DNA of 64,000 bases. Origin: Rhizobiales bacterium Y(2018) (GTDB lineage Bacteria > Pseudomonadota > Alphaproteobacteria > Rhizobiales > Aestuariivirgaceae). The notes under the pieces are model-generated. The model was not told the origin of the DNA and ran no database searches. It saw only the letters and a list, made by a program, of their open reading frames with translations. Shown here in pieces: positions 1 through 8,746 of the stretch. Where the stretch lies: positions 310,001 through 374,000 of the forward strand of contig SCPD01000001.1 of assembly GCA_005502925.1 (NCBI GenBank), in the 5' to 3' direction. The stretch's first letter is position 1. Every line of letters begins with the position of its first letter. A program made the position numbers and the translations under genes.

Positions 1-49
1 GCAGGAAGATGTCGCGGCCGCAACCCGTGCTATCCTGAAGCAGCCATGA
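1..49 (+). CDS. trpC: 3' end of trpC (indole-3-glycerol phosphate synthase), partial
   Basis: The frame starting at base 2 reads [15 protein letters not shown] and stops with TGA at 47-49. This matches the usual C-terminus of rhizobial TrpC, the tryptophan-pathway enzyme that closes the indole ring. The stop overlaps the moaC start codon (ATG at 46-48, as ATGA). The trpC-moaC-moeA-lexA order is known from many Hyphomicrobiales. Only 15 residues are visible, so the identification rests on this tail and on gene order. Confidence 0.7.
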   Translation, partial: QEDVAAATRAILKQP

Positions 50-522
50 GCAAGCTCACCCATCTCGACGATAAGGGCCAGGCCCGCATGGTCGATGTCT
101 CGGCCAAGGACGTCACGACCAGGCTCGCCACCGCAAAGGGCCGCATCACGATGACGGCCGAAACGCTGGCGATGATCGGCGAGGGTCGCGCCAAGAAGGG
201 CGATGTCCTGGCGGCGGCGCGTATCGCCGGCATCATGGCGGCGAAGAAGGCGCATGAGCTGATCCCTCTCTGCCATCCGCTGCTGATCGCCGGAGTCACC
301 GTCGAATTTACGCCCGACACCAAGACGTCGGCGATCGAAGTCGAGGCCACGGTCAAGGTCGAAGGCAAGACCGGTGTCGAGATGGAGGCGCTCACCGCGG
401 TATCGGTCGCCTGCCTCACCATCTACGACATGTGCAAATCGGCCGACCGGGCGATGCGCATCGGCGATATCCGCCTCGTCGAAAAGTCGGGCGGCAAGTC
501 CGGCCATTACACCGGAGACTGA
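46..522 (+). CDS. moaC: Cyclic pyranopterin monophosphate synthase MoaC
   Basis: 158 residues, full length for MoaC. The enzyme works with MoaA in the first step of molybdenum cofactor synthesis, turning the GTP-derived 3',8-cyclo intermediate into cyclic pyranopterin monophosphate in the cytoplasm. The family signatures [13 protein letters not shown] (about residues 67-79) and the C-terminal [11 protein letters not shown] segment are present. Translation is probably coupled to trpC through the ATGA overlap, and moeA follows after 2 bases, so trpC, moaC and moeA are likely one transcript. Nothing looks broken. Confidence 0.97.
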   Translation: MSKLTHLDDKGQARMVDVSAKDVTTRLATAKGRITMTAETLAMIGEGRAKKGDVLAAARIAGIMAAKKAHELIPLCHPLLIAGVTVEFTPDTKTSAIEVEATVKVEGKTGVEMEALTAVSVACLTIYDMCKSADRAMRIGDIRLVEKSGGKSGHYTGD

Positions 523-524
523 CC

Positions 525-1730
525 ATGGCGCTGATGCCGGTGGTCGAGGCCAAGGACCGCATCCTCAAAGACGCCAAGGCGCTGCCGCGCGAAAACGTCC
601 CGCTCCATCAGTGCGCCGGCCGGGTGCTCGCCGCCGGCATCAAAGCGAAGCGCGACCAGCCCCCCTTCCCGGCCTCCGCCATGGACGGCTATGCGGTGCG
701 CTTCGCCGATGTCCAGGCCGTTCCCGTGAGCCTCAAGGTCGTCGGCACGGCGCCGGCCGGCCATGGCTTCGGCGGGACGGTCAAGGCCGGCCAGGCGGTA
801 CGCATCTTCACCGGGGCGCCAGTCCCCAAGGGCGCCGACACGGTCGTCATCCAGGAGAATACCGAGGCCGCGGATGGTCAGGTCGCCGTCACCGTGGCCG
901 CCCAGCGCGAGGGCCAGCATATCAGGCGCAAGGGCCTCGACTTTGCCAAAGGCGAGGAGCTGCTTCGCCGTGGGACCCTGCTCGGAGCCCGCGAGATCGG
1001 ACTGGCCGCGGCGATGAACTGGCCGGACCTTCCGGTCACCAAGCGGCCAAAGGTGGCAATTTTCACCACCGGCGATGAGCTGGTGTCACCCGGCACGACG
1101 CCGCGGGCCGACCAGATCGTTTCCTCGAACAGTTTCGCCCTTTCGGCCTTTGTACGCCGTTATGGCGGCGAGGCGGTCGACCTCGGCATCATCCCGGACA
1201 ATCTCAAAGCCATTTCCAGGGCCGTCCGAAAGGCTTCGGGCGCGGAAGTCCTTCTGACGACCGGTGGAGCCTCGGTCGGCGATCACGACCTTGTCCAGGC
1301 TGCCCTAAAGGCAGAAGGCATTGCGCTCGATTTCTGGAAAATCGCGCTTCGGCCGGGGAAACCGCTGATGTTCGCCCGGAATGGCAAGCAGCGGATTCTG
1401 GGCCTTCCCGGCAATCCCGTCTCGGCGCTCGTCTGCGCGCGGATTTTCCTCAAACCGCTGCTTTCGGCCCTGCTCGGGCTTCCGCCCGCGAATGATGTCG
1501 TCAAGGCCAGGCTCGGTTCCGATTTACCGGCCAATGACCAAAGACAGGATTATCTTCGGGCTACGGTCGCCAGGGGCGGCGACGGGAGCTTTGAGGCCAC
1601 CCCCTTCAAGCTCCAGGACTCGTCGATGCAGCGCGCTCTGACCCAGGCGCACGGGCTCATTGTCCGGCCCCCCTTCGCGCCAGCCGTCCGTGCCGGCGAC
1701 CTCGTCGACCTTCTGCTCCTCGATTTTTGA
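525..1730 (+). CDS. moeA: Molybdopterin molybdenumtransferase MoeA
   Basis: 401 residues from ATG 525, the usual MoeA length. MoeA inserts molybdate into adenylylated molybdopterin to give active Mo cofactor. Visible motifs are the N-terminal FPASAMDGYAVR segment, the MoCF-binding region TTGGASVGDHD (about residues 246-256) and LGLPGNPVSALV (about 291-302). A longer in-frame reading from 432 would overlap moaC, so 525 is preferred. A long run of other reading frames through this gene is a GC-bias artefact. It sits 2 bases after moaC and ends 24 bases before the first lexA operator. Confidence 0.96.
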   Translation: MALMPVVEAKDRILKDAKALPRENVPLHQCAGRVLAAGIKAKRDQPPFPASAMDGYAVRFADVQAVPVSLKVVGTAPAGHGFGGTVKAGQAVRIFTGAPVPKGADTVVIQENTEAADGQVAVTVAAQREGQHIRRKGLDFAKGEELLRRGTLLGAREIGLAAAMNWPDLPVTKRPKVAIFTTGDELVSPGTTPRADQIVSSNSFALSAFVRRYGGEAVDLGIIPDNLKAISRAVRKASGAEVLLTTGGASVGDHDLVQAALKAEGIALDFWKIALRPGKPLMFARNGKQRILGLPGNPVSALVCARIFLKPLLSALLGLPPANDVVKARLGSDLPANDQRQDYLRATVARGGDGSFEATPFKLQDSSMQRALTQAHGLIVRPPFAPAVRAGDLVDLLLLDF

Positions 1731-1754
1731 ACGCCCGGCCAATTTAAGCTTGCT

Positions 1755-1769
1755 GAACCAAACGGGAAC
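1755..1769 (+). promoter_or_regulatory. LexA operator (SOS box) 1 upstream of lexA
   Basis: Perfect match to the alphaproteobacterial SOS box: GAAC (1755-1758), seven bases, GAAC (1766-1769). It lies 76 bases before the lexA start. Known alphaproteobacterial lexA genes are autorepressed through sites of this form. Confidence 0.8.
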
Positions 1770-1779
1770 GCATATCCTC

Positions 1780-1794
1780 GTTTTGTATTTGTTC
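1780..1794 (+). promoter_or_regulatory. Degenerate LexA-like site between the two perfect boxes
   Basis: GTTT (1780-1783), seven bases, GTTC (1791-1794): the same site read on the other strand, with one mismatch to GTTC-N7-GTTC. It may be a weak third operator or chance. Confidence 0.4.
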
Positions 1795-1819
1795 CGATTC
1801 TAGCTGCACGACTTCCCCG

Positions 1820-1834
1820 GAACGTTCTTTGAAC
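1820..1834 (+). promoter_or_regulatory. LexA operator (SOS box) 2 upstream of lexA
   Basis: Second perfect GAAC-N7-GAAC site (GAAC at 1820-1823 and 1831-1834), only 10 bases before the lexA ATG, where a bound repressor would cover the ribosome-binding and transcription start region. Confidence 0.85.
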
Positions 1835-1844
1835 AGGTCACGCC

Positions 1845-2552
1845 ATGCTGACACGCAAACAACTCGAACTGCTCCTTTTCATCAATGAACGTCTCAAAGA
1901 GGACGGCGTGTCGCCCTCTTTCGAGGAGATGAAGGACGCGCTGAACCTCCAGTCGAAGTCCGGCATCCACCGGCTGATCCTGGCGCTCGAGGAGCGCGGC
2001 TTCCTCCGGCGCATGCCGAATAGGGCGCGGGCGCTCGAAGTCATGAAGCTGCCGGATGCCCATAGCCCCAGCCTCTCGACCGTCAAGCGGCCGGGCTTCA
2101 GCCCCAATGTGATCGAAGGCAATCTCGGCAAGGTGAAGCCCATCCCGCATGCGGGCTCCGGCACGCCACGCGCCGCCGTCGTCCCGGTTATGGGCCGGAT
2201 CGCTGCCGGTGTGCCGATCTCGGCCATCCAGGACCATTCGCACAACATCACCGTTCCGCCCGAAATGCTGGGCTCGGGCGAGCATTTCGCCCTCGAAGTC
2301 AAAGGCGATTCGATGATCAATGCCGGCATTTTCGACGGTGACACGGTGCTGATCCGCAAGGGTGACAGCGCCACCAATGGCGACATCGTCGTGGCGCTGG
2401 TCGACAATGAGGAAGCCACGCTGAAGCGCATCCGCAAGAAGGGCGACTCGATCGCGCTGGAAGCGGCCAATCCGGCTTACGAGACGCGCATTTTCGGTCC
2501 CGACCGGGTCAATGTGCAGGGCCGCCTCGTCGGGCTCATCCGCAAGTACTGA
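1845..2552 (+). CDS. lexA: SOS response repressor LexA
   Basis: 235 residues. An N-terminal winged helix (residues 1-65, [12 protein letters not shown] start) joins a C-terminal S24 autoprotease domain. The self-cleavage site is Ala121-Gly122 in GRIAAGVPI, the nucleophile is Ser156 in GDSM, and the general base is Lys194 in ATLKRI. LexA represses DNA-damage genes until RecA filaments trigger its cleavage. The three upstream sites argue for strong autoregulation. In many relatives comEC follows; here an unrelated gene does. A hairpin terminator follows at 2582. Confidence 0.97.
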   Translation: MLTRKQLELLLFINERLKEDGVSPSFEEMKDALNLQSKSGIHRLILALEERGFLRRMPNRARALEVMKLPDAHSPSLSTVKRPGFSPNVIEGNLGKVKPIPHAGSGTPRAAVVPVMGRIAAGVPISAIQDHSHNITVPPEMLGSGEHFALEVKGDSMINAGIFDGDTVLIRKGDSATNGDIVVALVDNEEATLKRIRKKGDSIALEAANPAYETRIFGPDRVNVQGRLVGLIRKY

Positions 2553-2581
2553 AGTCCCTTTCGGGATCAGGCAAAGGACAG

Positions 2582-2607
2582 GAAGCCGGGGATCATTGCC
2601 CGGCTTC
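2582..2607 (+). terminator. Hairpin terminator after lexA
   Basis: Perfect 9-bp stem GAAGCCGGG / CCCGGCTTC with an 8-base loop, 29 bases after the lexA stop. There is no clear T tract, so termination may be weak or factor-assisted. Confidence 0.55.
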
Positions 2608-2767
2608 ATCCGTGTTCGATATGACACGGCTTCATTCTTGCCACGTACATGCGCATCTAACTCTACGTCATTTCCTTGGGTTGCGGCGCACGTCTCGCCT
2701 CCCTAAACTGCCGGCGGGCCGTTTCTCAGGCCCACAATATCAGTGTCAGCGCTCAAAGGAGAGAGAC

Positions 2768-3202
2768 ATGGGAATTTTCGACAGCATCAGTGAGGCAATC
2801 TTCGGCAAGGCCAATGCGGCCCCCGTCCCTCCGTCTGCTCCCACATCGACAACCACGACGGCTCAGGCGCCACAGACCCCACAAACGCCGCAGGCTCCCC
2901 AGGCACCGGCCCCCGCCGAACCCAAGGCCGCTCCGAGCGCGCAGGCCGTGGATATTGCCGCGGTCCTCGAAAAAGCGGTCGCCGCCAAGAATCAGAAGCT
3001 CCATTGGCGTACCTCGATCGTCGACCTGATGAAGGCGCTCGACCTGGACAGCGGCCTCGAGGCCCGCAAGAAGCTCGCCAAGGAGCTCCACTATACGGGC
3101 GACACCAATGACAGCGCCAAGATGAATGTCTGGCTGCACAAAGCCCTGATGAAGAAGCTCGCCGACAATGGCGGCAAGGTACCGGCCGACCTGCTCGACT
3201 GA
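2768..3202 (+). CDS. DUF3597 family protein
   Basis: 144 residues from ATG 2768, with an AAGGAG ribosome-binding site just upstream; an in-frame reading from 2612 would add a non-conserved leader. Residues 1-15 (MGIFDSISEAIFGKA) and the C-terminal half (about 55-144, including WRTSIVDLMKALDLDS and TGDTNDSAKMN) match DUF3597, a small domain of unknown function whose fold has been compared to peptidoglycan-binding or LysM-associated proteins. The middle (about 18-55) is a low-complexity Pro/Ala/Thr/Gln linker. It is monocistronic, with a terminator at 3228. Function unknown. Confidence 0.85.
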   Translation: MGIFDSISEAIFGKANAAPVPPSAPTSTTTTAQAPQTPQTPQAPQAPAPAEPKAAPSAQAVDIAAVLEKAVAAKNQKLHWRTSIVDLMKALDLDSGLEARKKLAKELHYTGDTNDSAKMNVWLHKALMKKLADNGGKVPADLLD

Positions 3203-3227
3203 TCCTCAAGCAGCGCCGTCGTCACAA

Positions 3228-3256
3228 GAGGCCGTGAGCCCCCTGCTCGCGGCCTC
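3228..3256. terminator. Bidirectional hairpin terminator between DUF3597 gene and gatA
   Basis: 12-bp stem with one G-T wobble: GAGGCCGTGAGC (3228-3239), loop CCCCT, GCTCGCGGCCTC (3245-3256). It sits between converging genes and could end both transcripts. Confidence 0.6.
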
Positions 3257-3278
3257 ATTCATTTGGATTGTAGGAGAG

Positions 3279-4745
3279 TCACCACCATTTCGGCGCTTCG
3301 AACTTGCCCGCCGCTTCTTCGATGGCATAGCCGACCTGGAACAAAGTCGCCTCGTCGAAGGGCTTGCCGATCAGCTGCAGGCCCATGGGAAGTCCCTGCT
3401 CCGACAATCCGCCCGGCACCGAAATACCCGGCAGGCCGGCCATGTTCACCGTCACGGTGAAAATGTCGTTCAGATACATCTGCACCGGATCGGTGATTTC
3501 GCCGGGAGCGAAGGCCGGGCTCGGCGTCGCGGGAGTCAAAACCACATCGACCTTGTCCCACGCCTTGTCGAAGTCCTGCTTGATCAGGGTACGGACTTTC
3601 TGGGCGCGGACATAATAGGCGTCATAATAGCCGGCCGAGAGCACATAGGTGCCGATCATCACGCGGCGCTGCACCTCGCGGCCAAAACCCGCAGCGCGGG
3701 TATTCTCATACATCGAGACGATGTCGTCGCCCGGCACGCGCAAGCCATAGCGCACGCCATCATACCGCGCGAGATTGGACGAGGCTTCGGCCGGGGCCAC
3801 GATATAATAGGCCGGCAGCGCATATTTAGTGTGCGGCAGCGAGATTTCGACGATCTCGGCGCCCTGCTCCTTCAGCCACTTGGCCGCCTTGTCCCACAGC
3901 GCGTCGATTTCGGCCGGCGTGCCGTCGACGCGATATTCCCTCGGGATGCCGACGCGCAAGCCCTTGATCGGCTTGCCGATGACGGCCTCGTAGTCGGGCA
4001 CCGGATGATCGACCGACGTCGTGTCCTTGGCATCGACGCTTGCCATGGATTTGAGCAGGATCGCCGCGTCGCGCACGTCGCGCGCGATCGGGCCCGCCTG
4101 ATCGAGCGAGGAAGCGAAGGCGACGACACCCCAGCGCGAGCAGCGGCCATAGGTCGGCTTGATACCGACCGTGCCGGTGAAAGCGGCGGGCTGGCGGATC
4201 GAGCCTCCGGTATCGGTGGCGGTGGCGCCGGCGCAGATATGCGCGGCGACCGCCGAGGCCGAGCCGCCGGAGGAGCCCCCCGGCACCAGCGCCGCATTGG
4301 AATTCCGCCGGCGCCAGGGATTGATCACATTGCCGTAATAGCTCGTCTCATTGGAGGAGCCCATGGCGAACTCGTCCATGTTGAGCTTGCCCAGCATCAC
4401 CGCGCCATCGCGCCAGAGATTGCTGGTGACGGTCGATTCATAAGGCGGCTTGAAGCCGTCGAGCACATGGCTCGCCGCCTGCGTATGCACGCCCTTGGTG
4501 GCGAAGAGGTCCTTGATGCCGAGCGGAATGCCTTCGAGAGCCCCAGCCTCGCTTTTAGCGATGCGGGCATCGGAGGCATCCGCCATGGCGCGCGCCTGTT
4601 CCGGCGTCTCGACGACATAGGCATTGAGGACGCGAGCCTTGGCCATGGCGTCCAGATAGGCATCGGTCAGCTCGCGCGCCGAGAAGGCCTTCTTCTTCAG
4701 GCCGTCGCGCGCGGCGGCAATGGTGAGTGAGGTCAGGCTGGTCAT
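3279..4745 (-). CDS. gatA: Asp-tRNA(Asn)/Glu-tRNA(Gln) amidotransferase subunit A
   Basis: 488 residues, full length. GatA is the amidase subunit that releases ammonia from glutamine so that GatB can convert misacylated Glu-tRNA(Gln) or Asp-tRNA(Asn). The amidase Ser-cisSer-Lys triad is visible: Lys78 in GIKDLF, Ser158 in [10 protein letters not shown] and Ser182 in [10 protein letters not shown]. gatC lies 7 bases upstream on the same strand, so the two are co-transcribed; gatB is not in the window. Confidence 0.97.
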   Translation of the reverse strand: MTSLTSLTIAAARDGLKKKAFSARELTDAYLDAMAKARVLNAYVVETPEQARAMADASDARIAKSEAGALEGIPLGIKDLFATKGVHTQAASHVLDGFKPPYESTVTSNLWRDGAVMLGKLNMDEFAMGSSNETSYYGNVINPWRRRNSNAALVPGGSSGGSASAVAAHICAGATATDTGGSIRQPAAFTGTVGIKPTYGRCSRWGVVAFASSLDQAGPIARDVRDAAILLKSMASVDAKDTTSVDHPVPDYEAVIGKPIKGLRVGIPREYRVDGTPAEIDALWDKAAKWLKEQGAEIVEISLPHTKYALPAYYIVAPAEASSNLARYDGVRYGLRVPGDDIVSMYENTRAAGFGREVQRRVMIGTYVLSAGYYDAYYVRAQKVRTLIKQDFDKAWDKVDVVLTPATPSPAFAPGEITDPVQMYLNDIFTVTVNMAGLPGISVPGGLSEQGLPMGLQLIGKPFDEATLFQVGYAIEEAAGKFEAPKWW

Positions 4746-4752
4746 CTTGGGA

Positions 4753-5040
4753 TTATTCCACCACTTTCGGGACCATGAAGAACTCGTCTTCGGAGGCCGG
4801 CGCGTTCTTCGTCACATCTGTGGGGTAATGGCCGTCGGTCACCACGTCCTGGCGCTTCTTCATCTCCATGGCGACGACCGAGGTCAGAGGCTCGACGCCT
4901 TGAACGTCGACCTCGTTCAGCTGCTCGATCCAATGCAGGATCGAATTGAGCTCGCCCTCGAGGCGAGGAACATCCTCCTCGCTCACCTTGATGCGCGCCA
5001 GATGCGCGATACGCCGCACGGTTTTCTGATCGACCGACAT
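4753..5040 (-). CDS. gatC: Asp-tRNA(Asn)/Glu-tRNA(Gln) amidotransferase subunit C
   Basis: 95 residues, the normal GatC length. It begins [17 protein letters not shown] and carries the conserved helical segment [20 protein letters not shown]. GatC wraps the GatA/GatB interface and stabilises the amidotransferase. First gene of a gatC-gatA pair read leftward. Confidence 0.97.
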   Translation of the reverse strand: MSVDQKTVRRIAHLARIKVSEEDVPRLEGELNSILHWIEQLNEVDVQGVEPLTSVVAMEMKKRQDVVTDGHYPTDVTKNAPASEDEFFMVPKVVE

Positions 5041-5121
5041 GTCTCAACTCTTTTCCGGAAACAGGGCGCTCAATAACACCGGCTCAACCGCCCTGCAACC
5101 CGGGGGCCGGCGGGGGCATAT

Positions 5122-5811
5122 CTACCCGCCAAGAGGGGTCTTTTGCCGGCCTTGCGCGTCGAAATTCTCGTCCCTGAGCCAGGCCTGGAACTTGGCCGCC
5201 ATGGCGGGCCATTCCGTATCGATCATGGCATACCAGGCGGTGTCGCGGTTGCGGCCCTTGACGATGAGGTGCTGGCGGAAGATGCCCTCATAGGTGAAGC
5301 CGAAGCGCTCGGCCGCCTTACGTGACGGCGCATTCATGGAATGGCATTTCCATTCGAGCCGGCGCGCGCCCAGATCGTCGAAGCAATGGCGCATCATCAG
5401 GTAGATGGCCTCCGTCGCCTCGCGGGTGCGCTGCAAGGCGGGCGAAAACCAGATATGGCCGATCTCGATGACGCCATTCGCCTTGTCGAGGCGCATGAAG
5501 GCCCCCATGCCCACGGCCTTGCCGGTATCCCGGCGGATGAAGGCATAGAACCACGGGTCGCGGCTCGGCTCCTGCTTGGCGAGCCAGCTTTCGAAGGTCG
5601 CAAAGTCGGCAAAGGGGCCATAGCCCATATAGGTCCACACGGCCCCGTCCGGATCGCTGTCGGCGAAGGACTCGTAGAGATCGCGGCCGTGCTGCGCCGC
5701 CACCACGGGCTCGAGCCGCGTCCAGCGCCCGAAGAGCGGGCGAAGGTCGGGGACCAGTCCCGGCGGCAAGGGATCGACAATGGGGCCCACGGGGCGCTTG
5801 CGGTCTGACAT
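5122..5811 (-). CDS. GNAT family N-acetyltransferase (RimJ/RimL-like)
   Basis: 229 residues. The GNAT fold spans about residues 28-200, with strand-helix elements typical of the RimJ/RimL (Acetyltransf_3) branch: KAVGMGAFMRLD, VIEIGHIWFSP and the acetyl-CoA end NAPSRKAAERFGFTYEGIFRQ. Such enzymes move an acetyl group from acetyl-CoA to an amine; this subfamily often modifies protein N-termini or small molecules, and the substrate here cannot be told. It reads leftward, 81 bases upstream of gatC, and could contribute to gatCA transcription. Confidence 0.85.
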   Translation of the reverse strand: MSDRKRPVGPIVDPLPPGLVPDLRPLFGRWTRLEPVVAAQHGRDLYESFADSDPDGAVWTYMGYGPFADFATFESWLAKQEPSRDPWFYAFIRRDTGKAVGMGAFMRLDKANGVIEIGHIWFSPALQRTREATEAIYLMMRHCFDDLGARRLEWKCHSMNAPSRKAAERFGFTYEGIFRQHLIVKGRNRDTAWYAMIDTEWPAMAAKFQAWLRDENFDAQGRQKTPLGG

Positions 5812-5870
5812 AATCCCAAGCTTATGTCCGGGTTTGCGCGGGAGTGCAATTCCCGCTTATCCTCTCGGCA

Positions 5871-5990
5871 GGGCGCTTCCCGCCAAAGTTGCCCGACTTT
5901 GGCGAAAAGGAAGCGCCCCTATTATATGGTCGAGCCTTTTTATCCCGTTTGGATTGAATGGCTCAATGTCATCCAAACGGGAAAGGCTCG
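5871..5990 (+). repeat. Composite two-hairpin repeat element, copy 1
   Basis: Hairpin A: outer 10-bp stem GGGCGCTTCC (5871-5880) with GGAAGCGCCC (5909-5918), inner stem CGCCAAAGT / ACTTTGGCG, and a 3'-side AAAA bulge. Hairpin B: CGAGCCTTT (5931-5939) with AAAGGCTCG (5982-5990), and CCCGTTTGGAT (5944-5954) with ATCCAAACGGG (5971-5981). The same A-then-B layout, with different but still complementary arms, recurs at 31,836-31,948. Hairpin B ends exactly at the start codon of the next gene and contains its GGGAAAGG ribosome-binding site. Confidence 0.75.
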
Positions 5991-7574
5991 ATGACAAGAA
6001 AACGCCAGGATCCCGTCGACGTTGTAATCATTGGTGCCGGTTGCGGCGGGGCCGCTTTCGCCTGGCAGTTGAAGCGCCGGGCCCCTCATCTGAAGATCGT
6101 CTGTCTCGAGCGCGGCGGCTGGCCCGACCCTTTGCGCATGCCGGCCAAGACGATGCGCTGGCAGCGCGCCATCATGGAGGACTGGGCCTCCAATCCCAAT
6201 CTGCGCATCAAGGCGGGCGGCTATCGCGGCTCCAACGACTACCACATCGACGAGGACGCCTCCGTCTTCAAGCCGCTGATGTGGAATGGCGTCGGTGGGT
6301 CGACGGTCGCCTGGGCGGCGCATTTCCCGCGCCTGCATCCGTCCGACTTCCGGGTGCGCAGCCTCGATGGCGTCGCCGATGACTGGCCCTTCGACTATTT
6401 CGACCTCGAGCCCTGGTACGATCTCAATGACGAGATCATGGGCGTGTCCGGCCTCGATGGCGATCCGGCCTACCCGCCCAAACGCCGGCGCGCCATGCCG
6501 CCTCTGGCCTTCGGCGCCGTCGCCAATCGGGCGGCGCGGGCCTTCAGCGATCTCGGCTGGCACTGGTGGCCGGTCGACGCGGCGATCAACTCGGTCCGGC
6601 ATGATGGCCGCGATGCCTGCAATCACTGCGGCCCCTGCCTGACCGGCTGCATCTCCAAGGCCAAGGCGTCGGTCGACCTCACCTATTGGCCGAAATCGAT
6701 AGCTCTCGGTGTCGAGCTCAGAACCATCGCCATCGCCCGGAATATCGAGATCGAGGCCGGCCGCGCCAGCGGCGTCACCTATGCCGACCGTAATGACGAG
6801 GAGCATTTCTTGCCCGCCCAAGCGGTCGTCGTCGCCGGCAACGGCATCGGCACGGCGCGGCTGCTTCTCGCCTCAGGCGTCGAAAGCCCGGCGCTCGGCC
6901 GCAATCTCATGTTTCATCCGGCCGCCTATATACGCGGCATCTTCAAGGAACGCCTCGACGGGCCGGTCGGACCGGTCGGCGCCTCCATCTATTCGCATGA
7001 ATTCTATGAGACCGACCGCAGCCGCGGCTTCGAGCGCGGCGTGCATCTGCAATTGTCGCGCGAGAACGCTCTTCTCGTGCAGGCCTCCCGGCTGTCGCCG
7101 CTGTGGGGCGAGGCGCCGCAGGCACAGTTGCGCGAGGAATTCCTCCATACGATGCCGATCCTGGTGCTCGCCGAGGATTTGCCCGAAGCGCATAATCGCG
7201 TCAGCCTCACAAACACGGAAGAACGCGACGGCCTGCCCGGCGTGAAGCTCGACTATCGGATTTCCGAGCGCGCGCAGAAGAGTCTCGACTTCGGGCTTGC
7301 CCGCGCCGAGGAAATTCTGAAAGCCGCCGGCGCCTGTCGCACGGTGCGCGTCTCGCCGGCACCCCTCACCGGCTGGCACCTGCTCGGCACCGCGCGGATG
7401 GGGAGCGATCCGCAAACCTCCGTCACCGATCGGTACGGCCGCTGCCACGCCGTGCCCAATATCCTCATCGCCGATGGCAGCCTGTTTCCGACGGTCGGCG
7501 CCGCCAATCCCGCCTCCACCATCGGCGCCGTGGCGCTCCAGCTCGCCGATCATTTCGCCGGGGAGATCGCATGA
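5991..7574 (+). CDS. GMC family FAD-dependent oxidoreductase
   Basis: 527 residues from ATG 5991, with GGGAAAGG upstream; an in-frame ATG at 5958 lies in a hairpin loop without a ribosome-binding site. A Rossmann FAD motif (VVIIGAGCGGAAF, about 11-23) opens the protein, a cysteine cluster CNHCGPCLTGC lies near residue 210, and the C-terminal GMC domain has GWHLLGTARMG and NPASTIG. The cysteine cluster and layout resemble gluconate 2-dehydrogenase-type large subunits that oxidise sugar alcohols or acids. The next gene overlaps it by 4 bases and is probably its partner. No secretion signal is seen. Substrate unknown. Confidence 0.85.
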   Translation: MTRKRQDPVDVVIIGAGCGGAAFAWQLKRRAPHLKIVCLERGGWPDPLRMPAKTMRWQRAIMEDWASNPNLRIKAGGYRGSNDYHIDEDASVFKPLMWNGVGGSTVAWAAHFPRLHPSDFRVRSLDGVADDWPFDYFDLEPWYDLNDEIMGVSGLDGDPAYPPKRRRAMPPLAFGAVANRAARAFSDLGWHWWPVDAAINSVRHDGRDACNHCGPCLTGCISKAKASVDLTYWPKSIALGVELRTIAIARNIEIEAGRASGVTYADRNDEEHFLPAQAVVVAGNGIGTARLLLASGVESPALGRNLMFHPAAYIRGIFKERLDGPVGPVGASIYSHEFYETDRSRGFERGVHLQLSRENALLVQASRLSPLWGEAPQAQLREEFLHTMPILVLAEDLPEAHNRVSLTNTEERDGLPGVKLDYRISERAQKSLDFGLARAEEILKAAGACRTVRVSPAPLTGWHLLGTARMGSDPQTSVTDRYGRCHAVPNILIADGSLFPTVGAANPASTIGAVALQLADHFAGEIA

Positions 7575-7960
7575 CGCCGATGCAAGTGCGACAGCTCGCC
7601 GATCTCCTGTTGCCGGGCGATGAAGCAGGCCTGCCACCCGGCTCGCGCGTTCCGGATGTCATGCTGGCGCTGACCGAATCCACCGCACCGATCATCGCGC
7701 AAATCGGACGCCATCCCGATTTTGCCGCCCCTGAGAAGCGCCAAGCGGTCCTGAACGAAATGGAACGCAGCCACGGACAAGAGTTCCGCGATCTCGTTCT
7801 GTCGCTCATCAAGCCCTATTATGAATCAGGCCCGGTACTCGAAGCGATGGGCTGGCGCAGCGCGCCGCCCCAGCCCACCGGTCACGTGATCGCGCCGATG
7901 GCGGACGATCTCACCCAGGCTTTGGCCGAGATCGCCGCGCGGAAGCGCATCTGGCGCTAA
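7571..7960 (+). CDS. Small partner protein of the GMC oxidoreductase
   Basis: 129 residues, starting at an ATGA overlap with the GMC gene, which implies translational coupling. The sequence is soluble and helical and starts MTPMQVRQLADLLLPGD, which recalls the opening of gluconate 2-dehydrogenase subunit 3 proteins, but it lacks their Tat signal and is shorter. By position it probably acts as a small subunit or chaperone of the oxidoreductase. I do not recognise a firm family. Confidence 0.6.
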   Translation: MTPMQVRQLADLLLPGDEAGLPPGSRVPDVMLALTESTAPIIAQIGRHPDFAAPEKRQAVLNEMERSHGQEFRDLVLSLIKPYYESGPVLEAMGWRSAPPQPTGHVIAPMADDLTQALAEIAARKRIWR

Positions 7961-7963
7961 AGA

Positions 7964-8671
7964 TCAGACGGTCGCCGTATCGCCGGACTTCATCACCTTG
8001 ACGGACTTGGCCTTGGGCCCCATCGCCTTGAGGAAAGGCTTGGCGTCGGGGATAAGGAAGCCCTCGAAGGTCGCGAAATGGCACGGGATCACCGTCTTGA
8101 ACTTGAAGAACTTGCGGCAGGCAAGGGCGGCCTGGTCGGGTCCCATGGTGAAACGGTCACCGATGCAGACGATGCCGATCTCGGGCTTGTAGAGCTCATG
8201 GACGAGTTGCATGTCGTAAGAGATCCCGGTGTCGCCCGACACATAGAGCCGGCGCCCCTTCTCCTTCTTGGGCAGGATGACGAAGCCGGAGGGGTTGCCG
8301 AGATAGATCGGATTGCCGTTCTCGACATGTGACGATGAATGCCAGGCATTGGTGAAGACGACATCGAAATCCTCGAAGCCGATGCGCCCACCGTGATTGC
8401 CGGGCGAGTAATTGGCGACACCCTTGGCGGCGAAATACATGGCGACCTCAAAATTGGCGACCAATGTCGCGCCGGTCGCCTTGCAGATATCTGCCGCATC
8501 GCTCGCATGGTCATCATGGCCATGGGTCAGGAGCACATGGGTGGCACCCTTTGCGGCCGCCTTGGCGTCGCCCTTGAACAAGGGATTTCCGGTGAGGAAC
8601 GGATCGAGCATGATGACCGACTTGCCGGTTTCGATGCGAAAGGCCGAATGGCCGTAATAGGTGATCTTCAT
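7964..8671 (-). CDS. UPF0173-type metal-dependent hydrolase (metallo-beta-lactamase fold)
   Basis: 235 residues from ATG 8671, with AAAGGAG placed 9 bases before it (an in-frame TTG at 8677 is a worse fit). The metal-binding signature THGHDDHASD is at about residues 49-58, with further ligand histidines in SSSHVEN and PCHFATFEG and an Asp in SGDTG. The protein begins MKITYYGHSAF, typical of UPF0173/UlaG-like hydrolases, whose substrates are mostly unknown. It converges on the GMC partner gene with 3 bases between the stops. Confidence 0.9.
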   Translation of the reverse strand: MKITYYGHSAFRIETGKSVIMLDPFLTGNPLFKGDAKAAAKGATHVLLTHGHDDHASDAADICKATGATLVANFEVAMYFAAKGVANYSPGNHGGRIGFEDFDVVFTNAWHSSSHVENGNPIYLGNPSGFVILPKKEKGRRLYVSGDTGISYDMQLVHELYKPEIGIVCIGDRFTMGPDQAALACRKFFKFKTVIPCHFATFEGFLIPDAKPFLKAMGPKAKSVKVMKSGDTATV

Positions 8672-8746
8672 CCACAATGTCTCCTTTGGACCCTAAGCAT
8701 TTATCCTCCTTTTGCGCCTGAGCGCCAAGTCGCGTAAGACGTGACC

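Noticed and set aside
3168-4730. 520-codon open frame on the plus strand
   Set aside because: Antisense to gatA, which has a complete catalytic triad and expected length.
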